From positions 1 through 16,718 of the forward strand of contig WTHH01000534.1 of assembly GCA_011523195.1 (NCBI GenBank): DNA of 16,718 nucleotides, in the 5' to 3' direction. The position numbers were made by a program, and so were the translations under genes. Shown here piece after piece: positions 1 to 9,600 of the stretch (position 1 is the stretch's first letter; the number at the start of each line of letters is the position of its first letter). The notes under the pieces were generated by a model that did no database searches, was not told the DNA's origin, and saw only the letters and a program-made list of their open reading frames with translations. The DNA is from Verrucomicrobiales bacterium. GTDB taxonomy: Bacteria; Verrucomicrobiota; Verrucomicrobiia; Limisphaerales; UBA1096.

Positions 1-279
1 ATCCCGACCGGTGCGCAGGGCGGTGCCGAGGCGTTATCCGGTCTGCTGGAGGAGGCGGCGAACCTGCTGGGCCAGGCTTCCGGCGAGATCGAGGAACAGG
101 CGCTTGGCCAAGCGCTACAACTTGGGACCGAAGGCGAGGGGACGTTGACAGATGCGGCCGAGTTGTTGCGGGCCGCGCTTGCCCAAGCGGACCGCATCCT
201 CTCCGAGGCCAATGAACTGCCCGCCGGCTACGCGCCGTTGATCGAAAATTACCTGCGCGCGATCTCCTACGAGGAGTGA
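1..279 (+). CDS. C-terminal end of a large protein (partial)
   Basis: Frame 1 is open from the window edge to a TGA at 277-279, giving 92 residues of a protein that begins upstream. The segment is Ala/Leu/Glu-rich and probably helical, and ends in a Gly-Tyr-Ala-Pro-Leu-Ile-Glu-Asn-Tyr-type helix. That kind of ending is common in the large membrane proteins that precede vWA/glutamine-amidotransferase-like genes in Planctomycetes and Verrucomicrobia. The ending is the only hint of family, so no function is assigned. The stop lies 13 bp before the GTG of the next gene, which suggests one operon. One exact copy of the iterated palindrome (101-114) is read here as Leu-Gly-Gln-Ala, and a one-mismatch copy (176-189) as Leu-Ala-Gln-Ala. 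Confidence 0.7.
   Translation: MPTGAQGGAEALSGLLEEAANLLGQASGEIEEQALGQALQLGTEGEGTLTDAAELLRAALAQADRILSEANELPAGYAPLIENYLRAISYEE
101..114. repeat. Iterated palindrome, exact 14-mer
   Basis: CGCTTGGCCAAGCG, exact, inside the first gene and read as Leu-Gly-Gln-Ala. A one-mismatch copy (CGCTTGCCCAAGCG) follows at 176-189. Confidence 0.9.
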
Positions 280-292
280 GTGCGCACCCATC

Positions 293-2563
293 GTGAACGA
301 GACTTCGCCAGAGATTTATTTTCAGCTCACGCCGGTTTGGCAGGGGGTGGCGGTGTTGTGTGCCGTGCTGTTGGTGGTGGGGTTTTGGTCGTATCGACGC
401 ACCGGCAAACTCTCGTCAGCGCGCCGCGTTTTGTTGTGGGGCCTTCGTGTTGGCTCGGTGGCGTTGGTTTTGTTTCTGCTCGCGGACCCGCACCGGATCG
501 ATCGCAAGGCATTCGACGAAACCCGCGAGGTTGCGATTCTGCTCGACGTTTCCCAAAGCATGGCATTGCAGGACACGCCCGACCAATCGACGCGGATGGC
601 CCGGGCCAGAGCGTTGGTAGGGTCGATCCAGTCGCAGAGCGGGATCGCCGGGCACTTGCGGCTGTACACGTTCGGCGAACGGCTGGGCACGACCAACGAG
701 CTGGCGATCGTGACGGCGTCGGAGTCACACTCCCGTTTTTCCGAAGCGGTGGCGTCGCTGCTCAACCAGCCGCGCGACGTGCCGCTGGGCGCGGTGGTGC
801 TTTTGAGCGACGGCCAGTTCGCGGACGCGGCGGCGAGCCGCGAGTCGGCGTTAAAGCTTCACCGCGCCGGTATTCCGTTGTTCGCTTTTGGATTTGGCAC
901 ACCGGAGGAGGCAGCGGACGTGGTGTTGCGAGGGGCGGTCGGCGGGCAGATCGTGCCGTTCGACCCGAAGATTCGGCTGGGGCTCACGGTGGACAGCCCC
1001 GGTTTTGATGGTCGAAAAACGATGGCGACCGTGAGGCGCGGCGGGAGGCTGCTGCATGAGCAGTCGGTCACGCTCACCGGCAAGCCACAGGAGGTGGTGC
1101 TGGAGTTCGACTCGCCGTTCGAGGGGTTTTCCGAGTACAGCGTGAGCCTCGGCCGGCAATCGGGCGAGAGGTTGGACGACAATAATGCCGGTCGATTCGG
1201 GGTCAATTTGCGCGACGAAAAAATACGCGTGCTCTACATGGAGGGCACGCCGGGCGCCACCGACACGCTGGAGAATGCGCTCGAGCAGGATCCGCAGATG
1301 GAGGTGACTTCGCTTTATTTTCCGCAGCACACTTCGATTGTGTTTGCGAAAAAAAGCCCGTACCGCACAGATCGCAAGGGCCGTCGGGTGTACAACGTCG
1401 CCCACCCGTACCGGGGTTTTCCGACCAACATGGTTTCGCTACTCAAGTACGATGTCGTCATCAACAGCGACATTTATCGCGAGGCATTCACCCCGGAACA
1501 ACTCGACAACACCGTGTCGCTGGTGGAGCAGCACGGAGGCGGATTCGTGATGGTCGGCGGCTCGACGGCGTTCGGCGCGGGACAGTACGACAAGACCGTG
1601 ATCGACAAGCTCATGCCGGTGGACGTGGTCGGCAACCGCGACTCGGAGTGGCGCAGCTTCAAGCTCAGGATTCCGGAGGAGGCCTACGATCATCCGATCA
1701 TGCGGGTCGGGTTGACTGCCGACGAGTCGCGCCGCGCGTGGAATGAAAAGTTCCCCGGCTTCGGTGGTTTAAATCTTGTCAATCGGCTCAAGCCAGGCGC
1801 CGTGTCGCTGGCGTTGCACGGTAGCAAATCAAACCAGTACGGCCCGCTGGTGGTCTTTGCAGTACAGCAGATTGGTCGGGGCCGCACGATGGCGTTCACC
1901 TCCGACACCACGCCCGGCTGGGGCGCCTCGTTCGAGAGCCGGTTTGGTACGCCGACGGATCGCAATGGCTACTACCGACAATTTTGGAACAACGCCATCC
2001 GCTGGCTGGCGGCCGACCGCATCCAGCGCAAGACCGGTGAGATTCGGATCGGGTTTCCCGCCGGGCCGGTTCACATCGGCGAAACCGTGCCGCTCACGGT
2101 GACCACCCTGTCGCCCTACCCGGCGGCCAAGCTGACTTTGAAACTCGTTCGCCCCGACCGCACCGAGGCGGAGCTGCCGCTGGAGTCCAGCCTCAGTGAC
2201 GGGAGTTTTGCGGCGTCGTTTGTGGCCGAACAAACGGGAGCGCACCGGTTGGTCGCGCACCTGGCCAAGGCCGGCGACGAAAACGTGTTCGCGCGTCAGC
2301 TTGTTGACGTGATCCCGAATCAGCGGGAGCTGGCATCGACCCGGGCGAATCACGAATTGCTGCAGTCCCTCGCCACGACCACCGGTGGCCGGTTCGCCGC
2401 CGGGCCAAGCCAGTCGCTGCCGGAGGGTGAGCTTGGCGATCTGCAGGCGCAGTTCGTCGAGTACCGCGAAAGCTCCACCTGGGATCGGTGGTGGCTGATG
2501 CTTTTGCTGGCCGCGCTCCTCGGCACCGAGTGGTCGCTGCGCCGGGGCTGGGGCCTTGCCTGA
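293..2563 (+). CDS. vWA / glutamine amidotransferase-like membrane protein
   Basis: A 756-residue protein starting at GTG 293; no other in-frame start is near and the Shine-Dalgarno match is poor (GAGGAG 16 nt upstream). Two hydrophobic helices (about residues 16-33 and 47-64) are followed by a von Willebrand A domain with a MIDAS motif, Asp85-Val-Ser87-Gln-Ser89, and a later Ser-Asp-Gly at 172-174. Residues about 310-560 resemble a class I glutamine amidotransferase fold (a strand ending in MEGTPG; GGGFVMVGGSTAFGAG), but no nucleophilic Cys is seen at the expected elbow, so glutaminase activity is unlikely. A Trp-rich helix near 734-748 anchors the C-terminus. Such proteins occur in operons with MoxR ATPases and BatA-like proteins and are thought to work in metal-dependent assembly at the membrane. 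Function is inferred from architecture only. Confidence 0.87.
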   Translation: MNETSPEIYFQLTPVWQGVAVLCAVLLVVGFWSYRRTGKLSSARRVLLWGLRVGSVALVLFLLADPHRIDRKAFDETREVAILLDVSQSMALQDTPDQSTRMARARALVGSIQSQSGIAGHLRLYTFGERLGTTNELAIVTASESHSRFSEAVASLLNQPRDVPLGAVVLLSDGQFADAAASRESALKLHRAGIPLFAFGFGTPEEAADVVLRGAVGGQIVPFDPKIRLGLTVDSPGFDGRKTMATVRRGGRLLHEQSVTLTGKPQEVVLEFDSPFEGFSEYSVSLGRQSGERLDDNNAGRFGVNLRDEKIRVLYMEGTPGATDTLENALEQDPQMEVTSLYFPQHTSIVFAKKSPYRTDRKGRRVYNVAHPYRGFPTNMVSLLKYDVVINSDIYREAFTPEQLDNTVSLVEQHGGGFVMVGGSTAFGAGQYDKTVIDKLMPVDVVGNRDSEWRSFKLRIPEEAYDHPIMRVGLTADESRRAWNEKFPGFGGLNLVNRLKPGAVSLALHGSKSNQYGPLVVFAVQQIGRGRTMAFTSDTTPGWGASFESRFGTPTDRNGYYRQFWNNAIRWLAADRIQRKTGEIRIGFPAGPVHIGETVPLTVTTLSPYPAAKLTLKLVRPDRTEAELPLESSLSDGSFAASFVAEQTGAHRLVAHLAKAGDENVFARQLVDVIPNQRELASTRANHELLQSLATTTGGRFAAGPSQSLPEGELGDLQAQFVEYRESSTWDRWWLMLLLAALLGTEWSLRRGWGLA

Positions 2564-2597
2564 CCGGCTGAGGGCTTTAGTCTGGCGGCGCATTTTC

Positions 2598-4241
2598 ATG
2601 ACACGACAAATTCTTGTTTTCGTTTATTCGCTGATCGCAGCGGGGCTTTCGCTAGGCCAGGCGGCCGATGACTCCACGGTTCGGGTTTTCATTTTTGCGG
2701 GGCAATCCAACATGGTCGGTTCCGACTCGAAGGTGAAGGACATCAAAAACTTCCCGCTGTATGCCGGGCTGGAGCAGCCGCAGGAGGGAGTCCGTTTTTC
2801 CTATTCGATCGGACGGGAAAACAAGACAAACAGCGATGGCTGGGTGGCATTGGAGCCAGTCAACAACACCGTCGGGCCGGAGTTGAGTTTTGCGCGGCGG
2901 GTGACGCAGGCCATCGATGCGCCGGTGGCCATCATCAAGTGCGCGGCCGGCGGCACGCACCTCGGCGGCGACTGGAATCCGGACGAGCCGATCGGTTTCA
3001 AGATGTACCCGCTGGCGTTGAAGCTGGTGCGCGATTCGCTCGCCGAGCTGGAGCGGCAGGGCGTTCGTTATCGGCTTGAGGGCTTCATGTGGCATCAGGG
3101 CGAGAACGACATGTTCAACGAGGACTACATGAAAAACTACGGTCCGAACCTGAAGAATTATCTCGCCAAGTGGCGCCGCGATCTCAAGTCACCGAAGTTG
3201 AAATTTTACATCGGCGAACTTTGCACCAAGACGATATGGGGAATGGATTTGCGGCCACGGATGTACGCAATCAGTCGGGGACAGCGCGCTGTCACGGAGG
3301 TCGATCCGTTGGCGGAATACGTGCCGACGTCGCACGTGGGCGTGGAGATCGGTCACCCGGTCGGGCTGCACTACCACTACGGTACGCTTGGCCAACTGCA
3401 GCACGGCGACAATTACGCCGCGGCCTATCTGCGATCGCTTGGCCAAGCGCAGGCCCCCGCGCGACCGCTGAAGCGTTGGCCGTACAAAAAGGGGAGCGAG
3501 GTCAACCTGTTCATCCTCGCCGGGCATCGCAACATGGAGGGCGAACGGGCATTCGTGCAGGACGCGGCCAAGCTTGGCCAAGCCGATCTGCTGAAGGACA
3601 ACCCGGGCATCGCGTTCAAGTACAACCTCGGTGGCGGCTACCGTAAATCCGACGGCTGGGAACCGCTTGGCCAAGCGGGGTACTACGACACATTTGGGCC
3701 GGAGCTGAGTTTCGCCGGTGTGTTACAGGCCAAGCGTTTGGGCAATGTGGCCATCGCCAAGTTCACCCACAGCGGTTCCCAGATCATCGACTGGACGCCG
3801 GAAGGCAGCATGGCCCGGTCGCGTCATATCTACCCTGAGTTCGTGAAATTCATTCAGCAATCGATTCGCGAGTTGGAGGCCAAGGGGCACAAGGTGCGCC
3901 TGGCAGGAATCGTTTATCATCTCGGCGAAAATGACATGTCGTTTTATCCCTACCGAAAAGAGGCCGCCGGGCGATTGCAGACGACCATTGGGCAGAGCCG
4001 AAAGGACTTTGGTCAGCCGGAGCTGAAATGGTTTGTCAGCCAGCAGCCGCCGACGGATGAGAAGGGCGTCAACCGGATCGACGTCGTGGCGGACATGGAA
4101 AAAGTGGCTGCCGTAGACCCGAACCTGATTCACATCAAGGCGTTCGATTTGCCGCCTCAAAAGAAACGGCTCGTCCTCGACACAGCAGGGGTGATCGCGC
4201 TTGGCCGACTGCTGGGTGAGCGGATTGCGGAGGGTGATTGA
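2598..4241 (+). CDS. Secreted tandem SASA-family (sialate O-acetylesterase-like) esterase
   Basis: A 547-residue exported protein with two SASA (carbohydrate esterase 6-like) SGNH-hydrolase domains. ATG 2598 is preferred over an in-frame start at 2556 because it begins a clean signal peptide (Arg3, hydrophobic 5-19, then LSLGQA) and avoids overlapping the previous gene. Domain 1 has the nucleophile block GQSNM with Ser37, the His-Gln-Gly-Glu-Asn-Asp block at 166-171, and a His-Tyr-rich segment before a final helix. Domain 2 starts near residue 304 and keeps the shape but not the chemistry: GHRNM at 309-313 puts Arg311 where Ser should be, HLGEND is at 441-446, and the C-terminal His motif reads LDTAG. 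The protein probably removes acetyl groups from a polysaccharide with domain 1, while domain 2 may only bind. Four TTGGCCAA palindromes lie in 290 bp around the domain junction. Confidence 0.88.
   Translation: MTRQILVFVYSLIAAGLSLGQAADDSTVRVFIFAGQSNMVGSDSKVKDIKNFPLYAGLEQPQEGVRFSYSIGRENKTNSDGWVALEPVNNTVGPELSFARRVTQAIDAPVAIIKCAAGGTHLGGDWNPDEPIGFKMYPLALKLVRDSLAELERQGVRYRLEGFMWHQGENDMFNEDYMKNYGPNLKNYLAKWRRDLKSPKLKFYIGELCTKTIWGMDLRPRMYAISRGQRAVTEVDPLAEYVPTSHVGVEIGHPVGLHYHYGTLGQLQHGDNYAAAYLRSLGQAQAPARPLKRWPYKKGSEVNLFILAGHRNMEGERAFVQDAAKLGQADLLKDNPGIAFKYNLGGGYRKSDGWEPLGQAGYYDTFGPELSFAGVLQAKRLGNVAIAKFTHSGSQIIDWTPEGSMARSRHIYPEFVKFIQQSIRELEAKGHKVRLAGIVYHLGENDMSFYPYRKEAAGRLQTTIGQSRKDFGQPELKWFVSQQPPTDEKGVNRIDVVADMEKVAAVDPNLIHIKAFDLPPQKKRLVLDTAGVIALGRLLGERIAEGD
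3436..3449. repeat. Iterated palindrome, exact 14-mer
   Basis: Exact CGCTTGGCCAAGCG in the esterase gene, read Leu-Gly-Gln-Ala. A half-degenerate copy with the TTGGCCAA core lies 48 bp upstream (3385-3398). Confidence 0.9.
3571..3584. repeat. Iterated palindrome, 12-bp core
   Basis: GCTTGGCCAAGC is exact at 3572-3583, with both outer bases changed. It is in the esterase gene between its two domains, read Leu-Gly-Gln-Ala. Confidence 0.85.
3664..3677. repeat. Iterated palindrome, exact 14-mer
   Basis: Exact CGCTTGGCCAAGCG in the second esterase domain, read Leu-Gly-Gln-Ala. Confidence 0.9.
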
Positions 4242-4290
4242 CCTTGCGGGGGCACGGACTTTCGGCAACGCTCTGCGCCGACTTCAAGAC

Positions 4291-5538
4291 ATGATGCACA
4301 GGATTTTTACCCTTTCGTTGTTGCTGGGCTTGGCCGGTAGCCTGGCTGCGGAATCCAAATTTGCCACGACCGACTGGCCTAACTGGCGTGGGCTAACCTC
4401 CGACGGGCAGGCCAAGTTTGTGAAAGGTCTGCCGACCGAGTGGAGCGAGATCAAAAACGTCGTCTGGAAAACACCGATCCCCGGCCGGGGCCACAGCACG
4501 CCGACGGTGGTGGGCGACCGCATTTATCTTGCCACGGCGGAAGAGGATGAGATGTACCAGTCGGTAATCTGCCTGGACAAGGCAACCGGCAAACCGGTCT
4601 GGGAAACCAGGGTGCACGAGAGCCAGTTTGCGGTGGGCCTGAACAAGCATGCGTCGCACGCCGGGACGGCCGTGGTTCATGATGGCGAGCGGTTGTATGT
4701 GAACTTCGTGATCGGCAACCAGGCGTACGCCTCGGCGCTGGGACTCGACGGCAAACTCCTTTGGCAAAAGCCAATCGGCAAATACAAGGTGCATCAGGGT
4801 TACGGCAGTTCGCCGATGGTGTTTGGTGATATCGTCGTGGTGAAGGCAGACACAAAAATCGGCGGTGTGATCTGTGGTTTGGACAAAAAAACCGGTCGCG
4901 AAATTTGGCGGCAGGAGCGACCCAAGCTGCCGAACTACACCACGCCGGTGGTGATCGAGGCGGCCGGAAAACAGCAGATGGTATTTTGCGGCTGCGAACT
5001 AGTCACGAGCCTCGATCCGTTGACCGGCAAAAAACTGTGGGAGGTGCCCGGCTCGACCGAGGAGTGCGTCTCGACGCTCGTCACTGATGGTACGCATATT
5101 TTTGTGAGCGGCGGTTGGCCGAAAAACCACACGGCCGCCATCGTGGCCGACGGTTCCGGCAAGGTGGCATGGAGGAACACCGCCCGGGTTTACGTACCGT
5201 CGATGCTCATCCGCGACGGTTTTTTGTATGTGACGATGGACGCCGGGTTCGCGATCTGCTGGAACGCCAAGACTGGCAAACAGCAGTGGAAGGAACGGCT
5301 CGGAGGAGCGTTTTACACTTCACCGGTGATGGCGGGGAACCGGATTTATGGGACGAACCTCGCCGGAAAGACGTTCGTTTTTGAGGCCAACCCGGATGAG
5401 TTCAAGCTGCTCGCCACGAACCAGCTTGGAGATGAGGTATACGCTTCGCCGATTGTCAGCGGCGACCGATTGTACCTGCGTGTTGCCTTCAAGGACGAAG
5501 AGCGGCAGGAATTCCTCTACGCCATCGGCACGAAGTAA
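4291..5538 (+). CDS. Secreted PQQ-like beta-propeller protein
   Basis: A 415-residue protein from ATG 4291 (ATG 4294 equally possible). Earlier in-frame starts overlap the esterase gene and would place a non-secretory extension before an obvious signal peptide (MMHRIFTLSLLLGLAGSLAA, cleavage near residue 20). The mature part opens with WPNWRG (29-34), typical of PQQ-like repeat proteins of Planctomycetes and Verrucomicrobia. Blade motifs of the type Leu-Asp-x-x-Thr-Gly-Lys-x-x-Trp then recur (ICLDKATGKPVW, CGLDKKTGREIW, TSLDPLTGKKLW, CWNAKTGKQQW). BamB has the same fold, but this is not a clear BamB and no PQQ-binding or catalytic residues are identifiable. It lies 49 bp after the esterase gene in the same direction, so co-transcription is plausible. 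A palindrome follows 4 bp after the stop codon. Confidence 0.88.
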   Translation: MMHRIFTLSLLLGLAGSLAAESKFATTDWPNWRGLTSDGQAKFVKGLPTEWSEIKNVVWKTPIPGRGHSTPTVVGDRIYLATAEEDEMYQSVICLDKATGKPVWETRVHESQFAVGLNKHASHAGTAVVHDGERLYVNFVIGNQAYASALGLDGKLLWQKPIGKYKVHQGYGSSPMVFGDIVVVKADTKIGGVICGLDKKTGREIWRQERPKLPNYTTPVVIEAAGKQQMVFCGCELVTSLDPLTGKKLWEVPGSTEECVSTLVTDGTHIFVSGGWPKNHTAAIVADGSGKVAWRNTARVYVPSMLIRDGFLYVTMDAGFAICWNAKTGKQQWKERLGGAFYTSPVMAGNRIYGTNLAGKTFVFEANPDEFKLLATNQLGDEVYASPIVSGDRLYLRVAFKDEERQEFLYAIGTK

Positions 5539-5542
5539 CGGC

Positions 5543-5556
5543 CGCTTGGCCAAGTG
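5543..5556. repeat. Iterated palindrome after the PQQ-like gene
   Basis: CGCTTGGCCAAGTG, one mismatch, starting 5 bp after the stop codon at 5538 in the gap before the RodZ-like gene. Confidence 0.85.
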
Positions 5557-5621
5557 AAGCGGGCTGAAAAAGCAGTCTCGGGGATTGTCTGGTCGGGCGT
5601 TTCCCGCTAGAACGTGTCTGG

Positions 5622-6167
5622 ATGCCGTCCGTAGGAGAGCAATTGAAGAGTGCCCGCGAAGCGCAGGGCAAGTCTCTGGATGATATTGGCAGCGAGCTGA
5701 AGATTCGCGCCGACCACGTGGCGGCCCTCGAGGCAGGAGACTTTGACAAGTTTGATGCCCCGATTTTTGTCCGCGGTTTCATCCGATCCTATTGCCGGAT
5801 CCTTAAGCTCGACACCAATGCTCTGGTCGTGCAGCTCAATCAGGAACTGGGCGGCACCGAGACGTTGAGCGCCGACCCGGCACTCCCTGGCAAAAGGGGC
5901 TGTGTCGACGGCCTGACCCTGTTTCTCTCACGTCTCAATTGGAGCATCTGGCTGCCGTTGATCGTTCTGGTTAGCATCGCGGCGATCGTCCTGTTGGTGG
6001 TCAACGCCAAGCAGGCCCAGCGCGAGGAACTTCAGCGTGGCGATTGGATCGATAAACTTCCCCGCGCGCAGTACACACCGGTTCAAACGAATCTCTTGAA
6101 CCTCGAACTACCGCTGCCGCCGGTTCCGGTCAAGCCCCCCTCCACCAACGCCCCGACTTCCAACTGA
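5622..6167 (+). CDS. RodZ-like helix-turn-helix membrane protein
   Basis: A 181-residue protein with a RodZ-type N-terminal Xre-like HTH (residues 5-75; motifs GEQLKSAREAQGKSLDDI, LKIRADHVAALEAGDF and PIFVRGFIRSYCRIL). A linker with several basic residues leads to one transmembrane helix (about 108-128), followed by a short Pro-rich periplasmic tail of about 50 residues. In known RodZ the cytoplasmic HTH binds MreB and links the rod-shape machinery to the envelope; the long periplasmic beta domain of Escherichia coli RodZ is absent. Start ATG 5622 fits the family N-terminus (MPSVGEQLK), though no good ribosome site is visible. The gene stands between secreted-protein genes with gaps of about 83 and 93 bp, so it may be an independent unit. 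It could also be a generic HTH_25 regulator rather than a true MreB partner. Confidence 0.85.
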   Translation: MPSVGEQLKSAREAQGKSLDDIGSELKIRADHVAALEAGDFDKFDAPIFVRGFIRSYCRILKLDTNALVVQLNQELGGTETLSADPALPGKRGCVDGLTLFLSRLNWSIWLPLIVLVSIAAIVLLVVNAKQAQREELQRGDWIDKLPRAQYTPVQTNLLNLELPLPPVPVKPPSTNAPTSN

Positions 6168-6184
6168 TTGTTCGTCCCACTCTC

Positions 6185-6203
6185 CGCTTGGCCAAGCGCT
6201 TGG
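6185..6203. repeat. Iterated palindrome, exact copy extended by a half unit
   Basis: An exact 14-mer (6185-6198) runs straight into a further CGCTTGG, so two overlapping dyads exist. It lies 18 bp after the RodZ-like stop codon, in the 93-bp gap before the cupin gene. Confidence 0.9.
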
Positions 6204-6260
6204 TTTTGGCTTGTTAAACACGCGGGTTGCCGGCGTCCTTTGGGCCGTCCTTTATTCAAG

Positions 6261-6629
6261 ATGCCAGATGATGCGAAACCGTTGCCACCGGCCAACCTGA
6301 TCCTGCGGCACGAGTCGGATGCAGCCCGTGAATGCAGCGCATGCGGCCACCGCTATCGCTTGCTCAGTCGGGGTGACGAGGACGTCGCTGCGTGGGCCCA
6401 TGCGGTTGATATCGATGGGGCCAAGCCGCACTACCACAAGATCGCGACCGAGCTGTACTACGTGCTCGAGGGCGAAGGCTCGGTGATGCTCGACGGGGAG
6501 GAACGCGCGGTGCGCAAGGGCAGCATGGTGCACATCCCGCCCGGCGTGGTGCACGGGGCCGTCGGCAAGATGCGGGTGCTCGTGGTGGGTATCCCGGACA
6601 TCGACGACTCGGATGTCTACTATGTTTGA
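6261..6629 (+). CDS. Small cupin-domain protein
   Basis: A 122-residue single-domain cupin. Start ATG 6261 gives a compact domain; an upstream in-frame start at 6168 would translate the intergenic palindrome into an odd Trp-rich leader. Cupin motif 1 is visible as His57-x-His59 with Glu64 and a Gly six residues later (HYHKIATELYYVLEGEG). Motif 2 is GSMVHIPPGVVH with His98. The His/His/Glu/His set predicts one divalent metal ion. A Cys-rich N-terminal patch (ECSACGH) is also present. No signal peptide is seen, so it is probably cytoplasmic. Such small cupins include sugar isomerases, dioxygenases and binding proteins; the substrate cannot be told. It ends 18 bp before the dehydrogenase-like gene and is probably co-transcribed with it. 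Confidence 0.9.
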   Translation: MPDDAKPLPPANLILRHESDAARECSACGHRYRLLSRGDEDVAAWAHAVDIDGAKPHYHKIATELYYVLEGEGSVMLDGEERAVRKGSMVHIPPGVVHGAVGKMRVLVVGIPDIDDSDVYYV

Positions 6630-6647
6630 CGCAGGACGATTTTGACA

Positions 6648-9600
6648 ATGACAAGACAACTCAAAGCGCTGGCGGCCGGTTGCGCGCTGGCGATGACCGG
6701 CAGTGGGGCCGTGCAGGCTGTGGTGGACACGGAGGCGTTGCCGGACGTCGAGGAAGGTTTCGAGATCGGGTTCTTCGTGAAGGAACCGCACATCATCAAC
6801 CCGTCCGCGTTGTGCTTCGACAAATACGGGCGGCTCTACGTCGGTGCCGGGCCGCAGTACCGGCATCCCCGGCCGGATTCGCCGACGGATTACATCAAGA
6901 TCCTCATCGACAAGGATGGCGACGGCAAGGCCGAGACGGTGAAGACCTTCGCCGACGGGTTGAACTCTGTGCAGGCGATGGCCTGGCGCAACGACGAATT
7001 GTGGGTGGCCAACTCGCCGGAGTTGACCGTGCTGCGCGACACTGACGGCGACGATGTGGCCGACGAGTATCAGGTCGTTTTCACCGGGTTGAACAACCTG
7101 CGCCACGGCCTGCACGGCCTCAACTGGGGGCCGGATGGCTGGCTGTACATGAGCATGGGCAACACGTGGGTGAAGGATCACGCACCGCTGCCGTTCCGCC
7201 AGTTGCAGGGCAACAAGGCAGACGATCAAACAAAGTATCCGCTCACCAAGGTGTACACGCGTGAAACTTATCCGAAGAGTTACCACCCGATGAACAAGCG
7301 CGAGACTGAGGGCGGCATCTTCCGCTGTCGACTGGGCGGGCACGACCTCGAGCTGTTTGCACGCGGCATGCGCAACCCGTGGGACATCTGCATTGACAGC
7401 GGCTTCAACTGGCTGGGCACGGACAACGATCCCGGCGGGCCGGGCGAGCGCATTTTCATGCCGGTCCAACATGGCCACTATACCATGCGTCACCCTTGGG
7501 TGTTCGACTGGATGGGCAAACACATCGCCGTCGCGCCGTCGTCAAATTTATTTCCCAGCGTGAGCGGTTCCGGCACCGGCGTGGTGTTTTATAATTCCAC
7601 ACATTTCCCCGAGAAATACCGTGGCCGCTACTTGATCGCCGACTGGACGAACAACTGCATCTTTCTCTACAACCCGATGTGGGACGGCTCGCTGCAGATG
7701 CCGGCGGAGACCATGCGCAAGGTGGTCGATGGCGGCGTAACCCAAGGGGGCGACCTCGGCTACAAGGGGGCGGAGGGCCGCTCATTGTTTCGCCCGACCG
7801 ATATCGAGGTCGGACCGGACGGCGCGTTGTACATGGCCGGTTGGGGATCGGTGTACGGTACGGAGTACGTCCCGGCTGAAAAATGGACAGCCGAGGAAAA
7901 TGCCAAGTACCAGGGCCGCGTGTTCCGATTGCGCCACAAGGAGAACGCGCTCATCGACCGAAAAAAATGGGACACGGCCAAGCGCAAAAAAACACTAGCC
8001 GAGTGGACGTTTGACGAGTTGATCGAAGACATTGGCCATCAGCTTCAGGTCTGGCGCGTCAACGCGCAGGACGAACTGGTCCGCCGCGGTGCTGCCGTGC
8101 GCAAGCCGCTCATCGACGCAATTGATTCCGGCAATCTCACCGAGGCGCAGGCCACGTGGAGCGTCTGGGCGCTTGGCCACATCGACGGCCGCAGCGGCAA
8201 CAGTAGGACCATCACCGACTACGCCTTGGCCAACCGCGAGGCTGAACTGAACGTGCGCATTCAGGCCACGCGCATCCTTGGCGAAAACAAGGCCAAGGAC
8301 GCGATCCCGGCGTTGATTCTGTTGCTCGACGACAAGGAGCCGCGGGTGCGCCTGGCCGCCGTGCAGTCGCTTGGCCAAGTGGGCTGGAGCGGCAACGATG
8401 ATGCCATCCTGCAGGCGCTCGCCGACGAGACCGACCGACTGGCACTTTACAGCGCTTGGCAGGTGATGCGCCGTCAGCTCCCGCTCGAGAAGCGTCGCGC
8501 CCTGATGGGGGACGACCGCGCCGGCATACGTTTGATGGCCGCGCTTGGCCTGATGGAGGAACGGCAGGCCACTCCGGAGCAGATTTTTGCGCTGCAGGAT
8601 GACGGTGATCTTCGGATCAGTTCCGTCGCCAACGATTGGCTCCAGAAAACCGGTACGCGAAAAGCCAACGTCGTGCTGGCTGCGGCCGAGCGAAATTTCC
8701 GTGAGCGCACGAAAGTCAGCATGAAGGCGAGCGGTGACTACGATGTGCTTTTCACCACCGACGGTTCCACGCCCAAGGCCGGCGGCACGGCGAGCAAGTA
8801 CGCCGGCGAGTTGACCATCGACAAGGACACGGTGCTTCGCGCGGCCGCGTTCGCGAGTGGCCGACAGGTGTCCAAGGTTGAGACGCTGGCGTTGCATCGC
8901 ATCACCGACTCGGAGTGGGCCGATCGGTTGTTCGTGCGAACGCTTGCGGCCAAGGGATCGGACAACCGCTACGACGCAATTGACGACGGTTTGCAGCGCG
9001 GCGTCCTCGCCTACGCCGATGGTTCCGGCGAGACGATCACCGAGTTGCCGGAGAGCATCGCCGGGGCAACGCTGGTTCGCACTCACCCGAAGGACGCCGG
9101 GATCAGCGGCAACGAGTTTTTGAGTTTCGAGATCAACCTTCCGGCCAACCTGTACGTGGCCTACGATGCCAAGGCCGCTCCGCCGGTGTGGTTGAAGGGC
9201 GGCTTCGCCAAGATTGAAGGCGCGGTGGTGACCAGCCGGGGCAACCGCTTCGACGTCTACCAACGCTCCGCCTCAGCCGGGCGGGTGACGCTCGGCGGCA
9301 ACCACGGCGGCGGTGAAAAACCGGGCGCGATGTATCAGGTCTACCTCACCAAGGCCGGTCTCAAGAAGGCCACACTTGCCGGTTCGGTTAAGGCGATGGA
9401 CAAGGCTGACCCGGCGCATGGCCGCGAGATTTTCTTCGGGCGCGGCACCTGTTTCGCCTGTCACAAGGCGGCCGGGCAGGGGATCACGCTTGGCCCGGAC
9501 CTCAACGGCATCCGCACCCGGCGCGATGTCGAGTACGTCATCCGCTCCATTCTCATCCCCGATGAGTACATCGTGGAAGGCTTCCAGCAGACCAGCCTCG

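Noticed and set aside
4201..4290. Upstream start for the PQQ-like protein overlapping the esterase gene
   Set aside because: It would bury the obvious signal peptide beginning at 4291 behind 30 residues of non-secretory sequence.
6168..6260. An upstream start that would extend the cupin by 31 residues
   Set aside because: The extension would translate the palindrome into Trp-rich sequence with no family likeness; ATG 6261 gives a normal cupin N-terminus.
6252..7523. Long minus-strand open frame (423 codons) opposite the cupin and dehydrogenase genes
   Set aside because: It is His/Val/Arg-rich shadow sequence produced by GC-rich codons of the plus-strand genes and shows no recognisable motif. 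The long minus-strand frames at 7995-9263 and 10495-11673 are rejected for the same reason.
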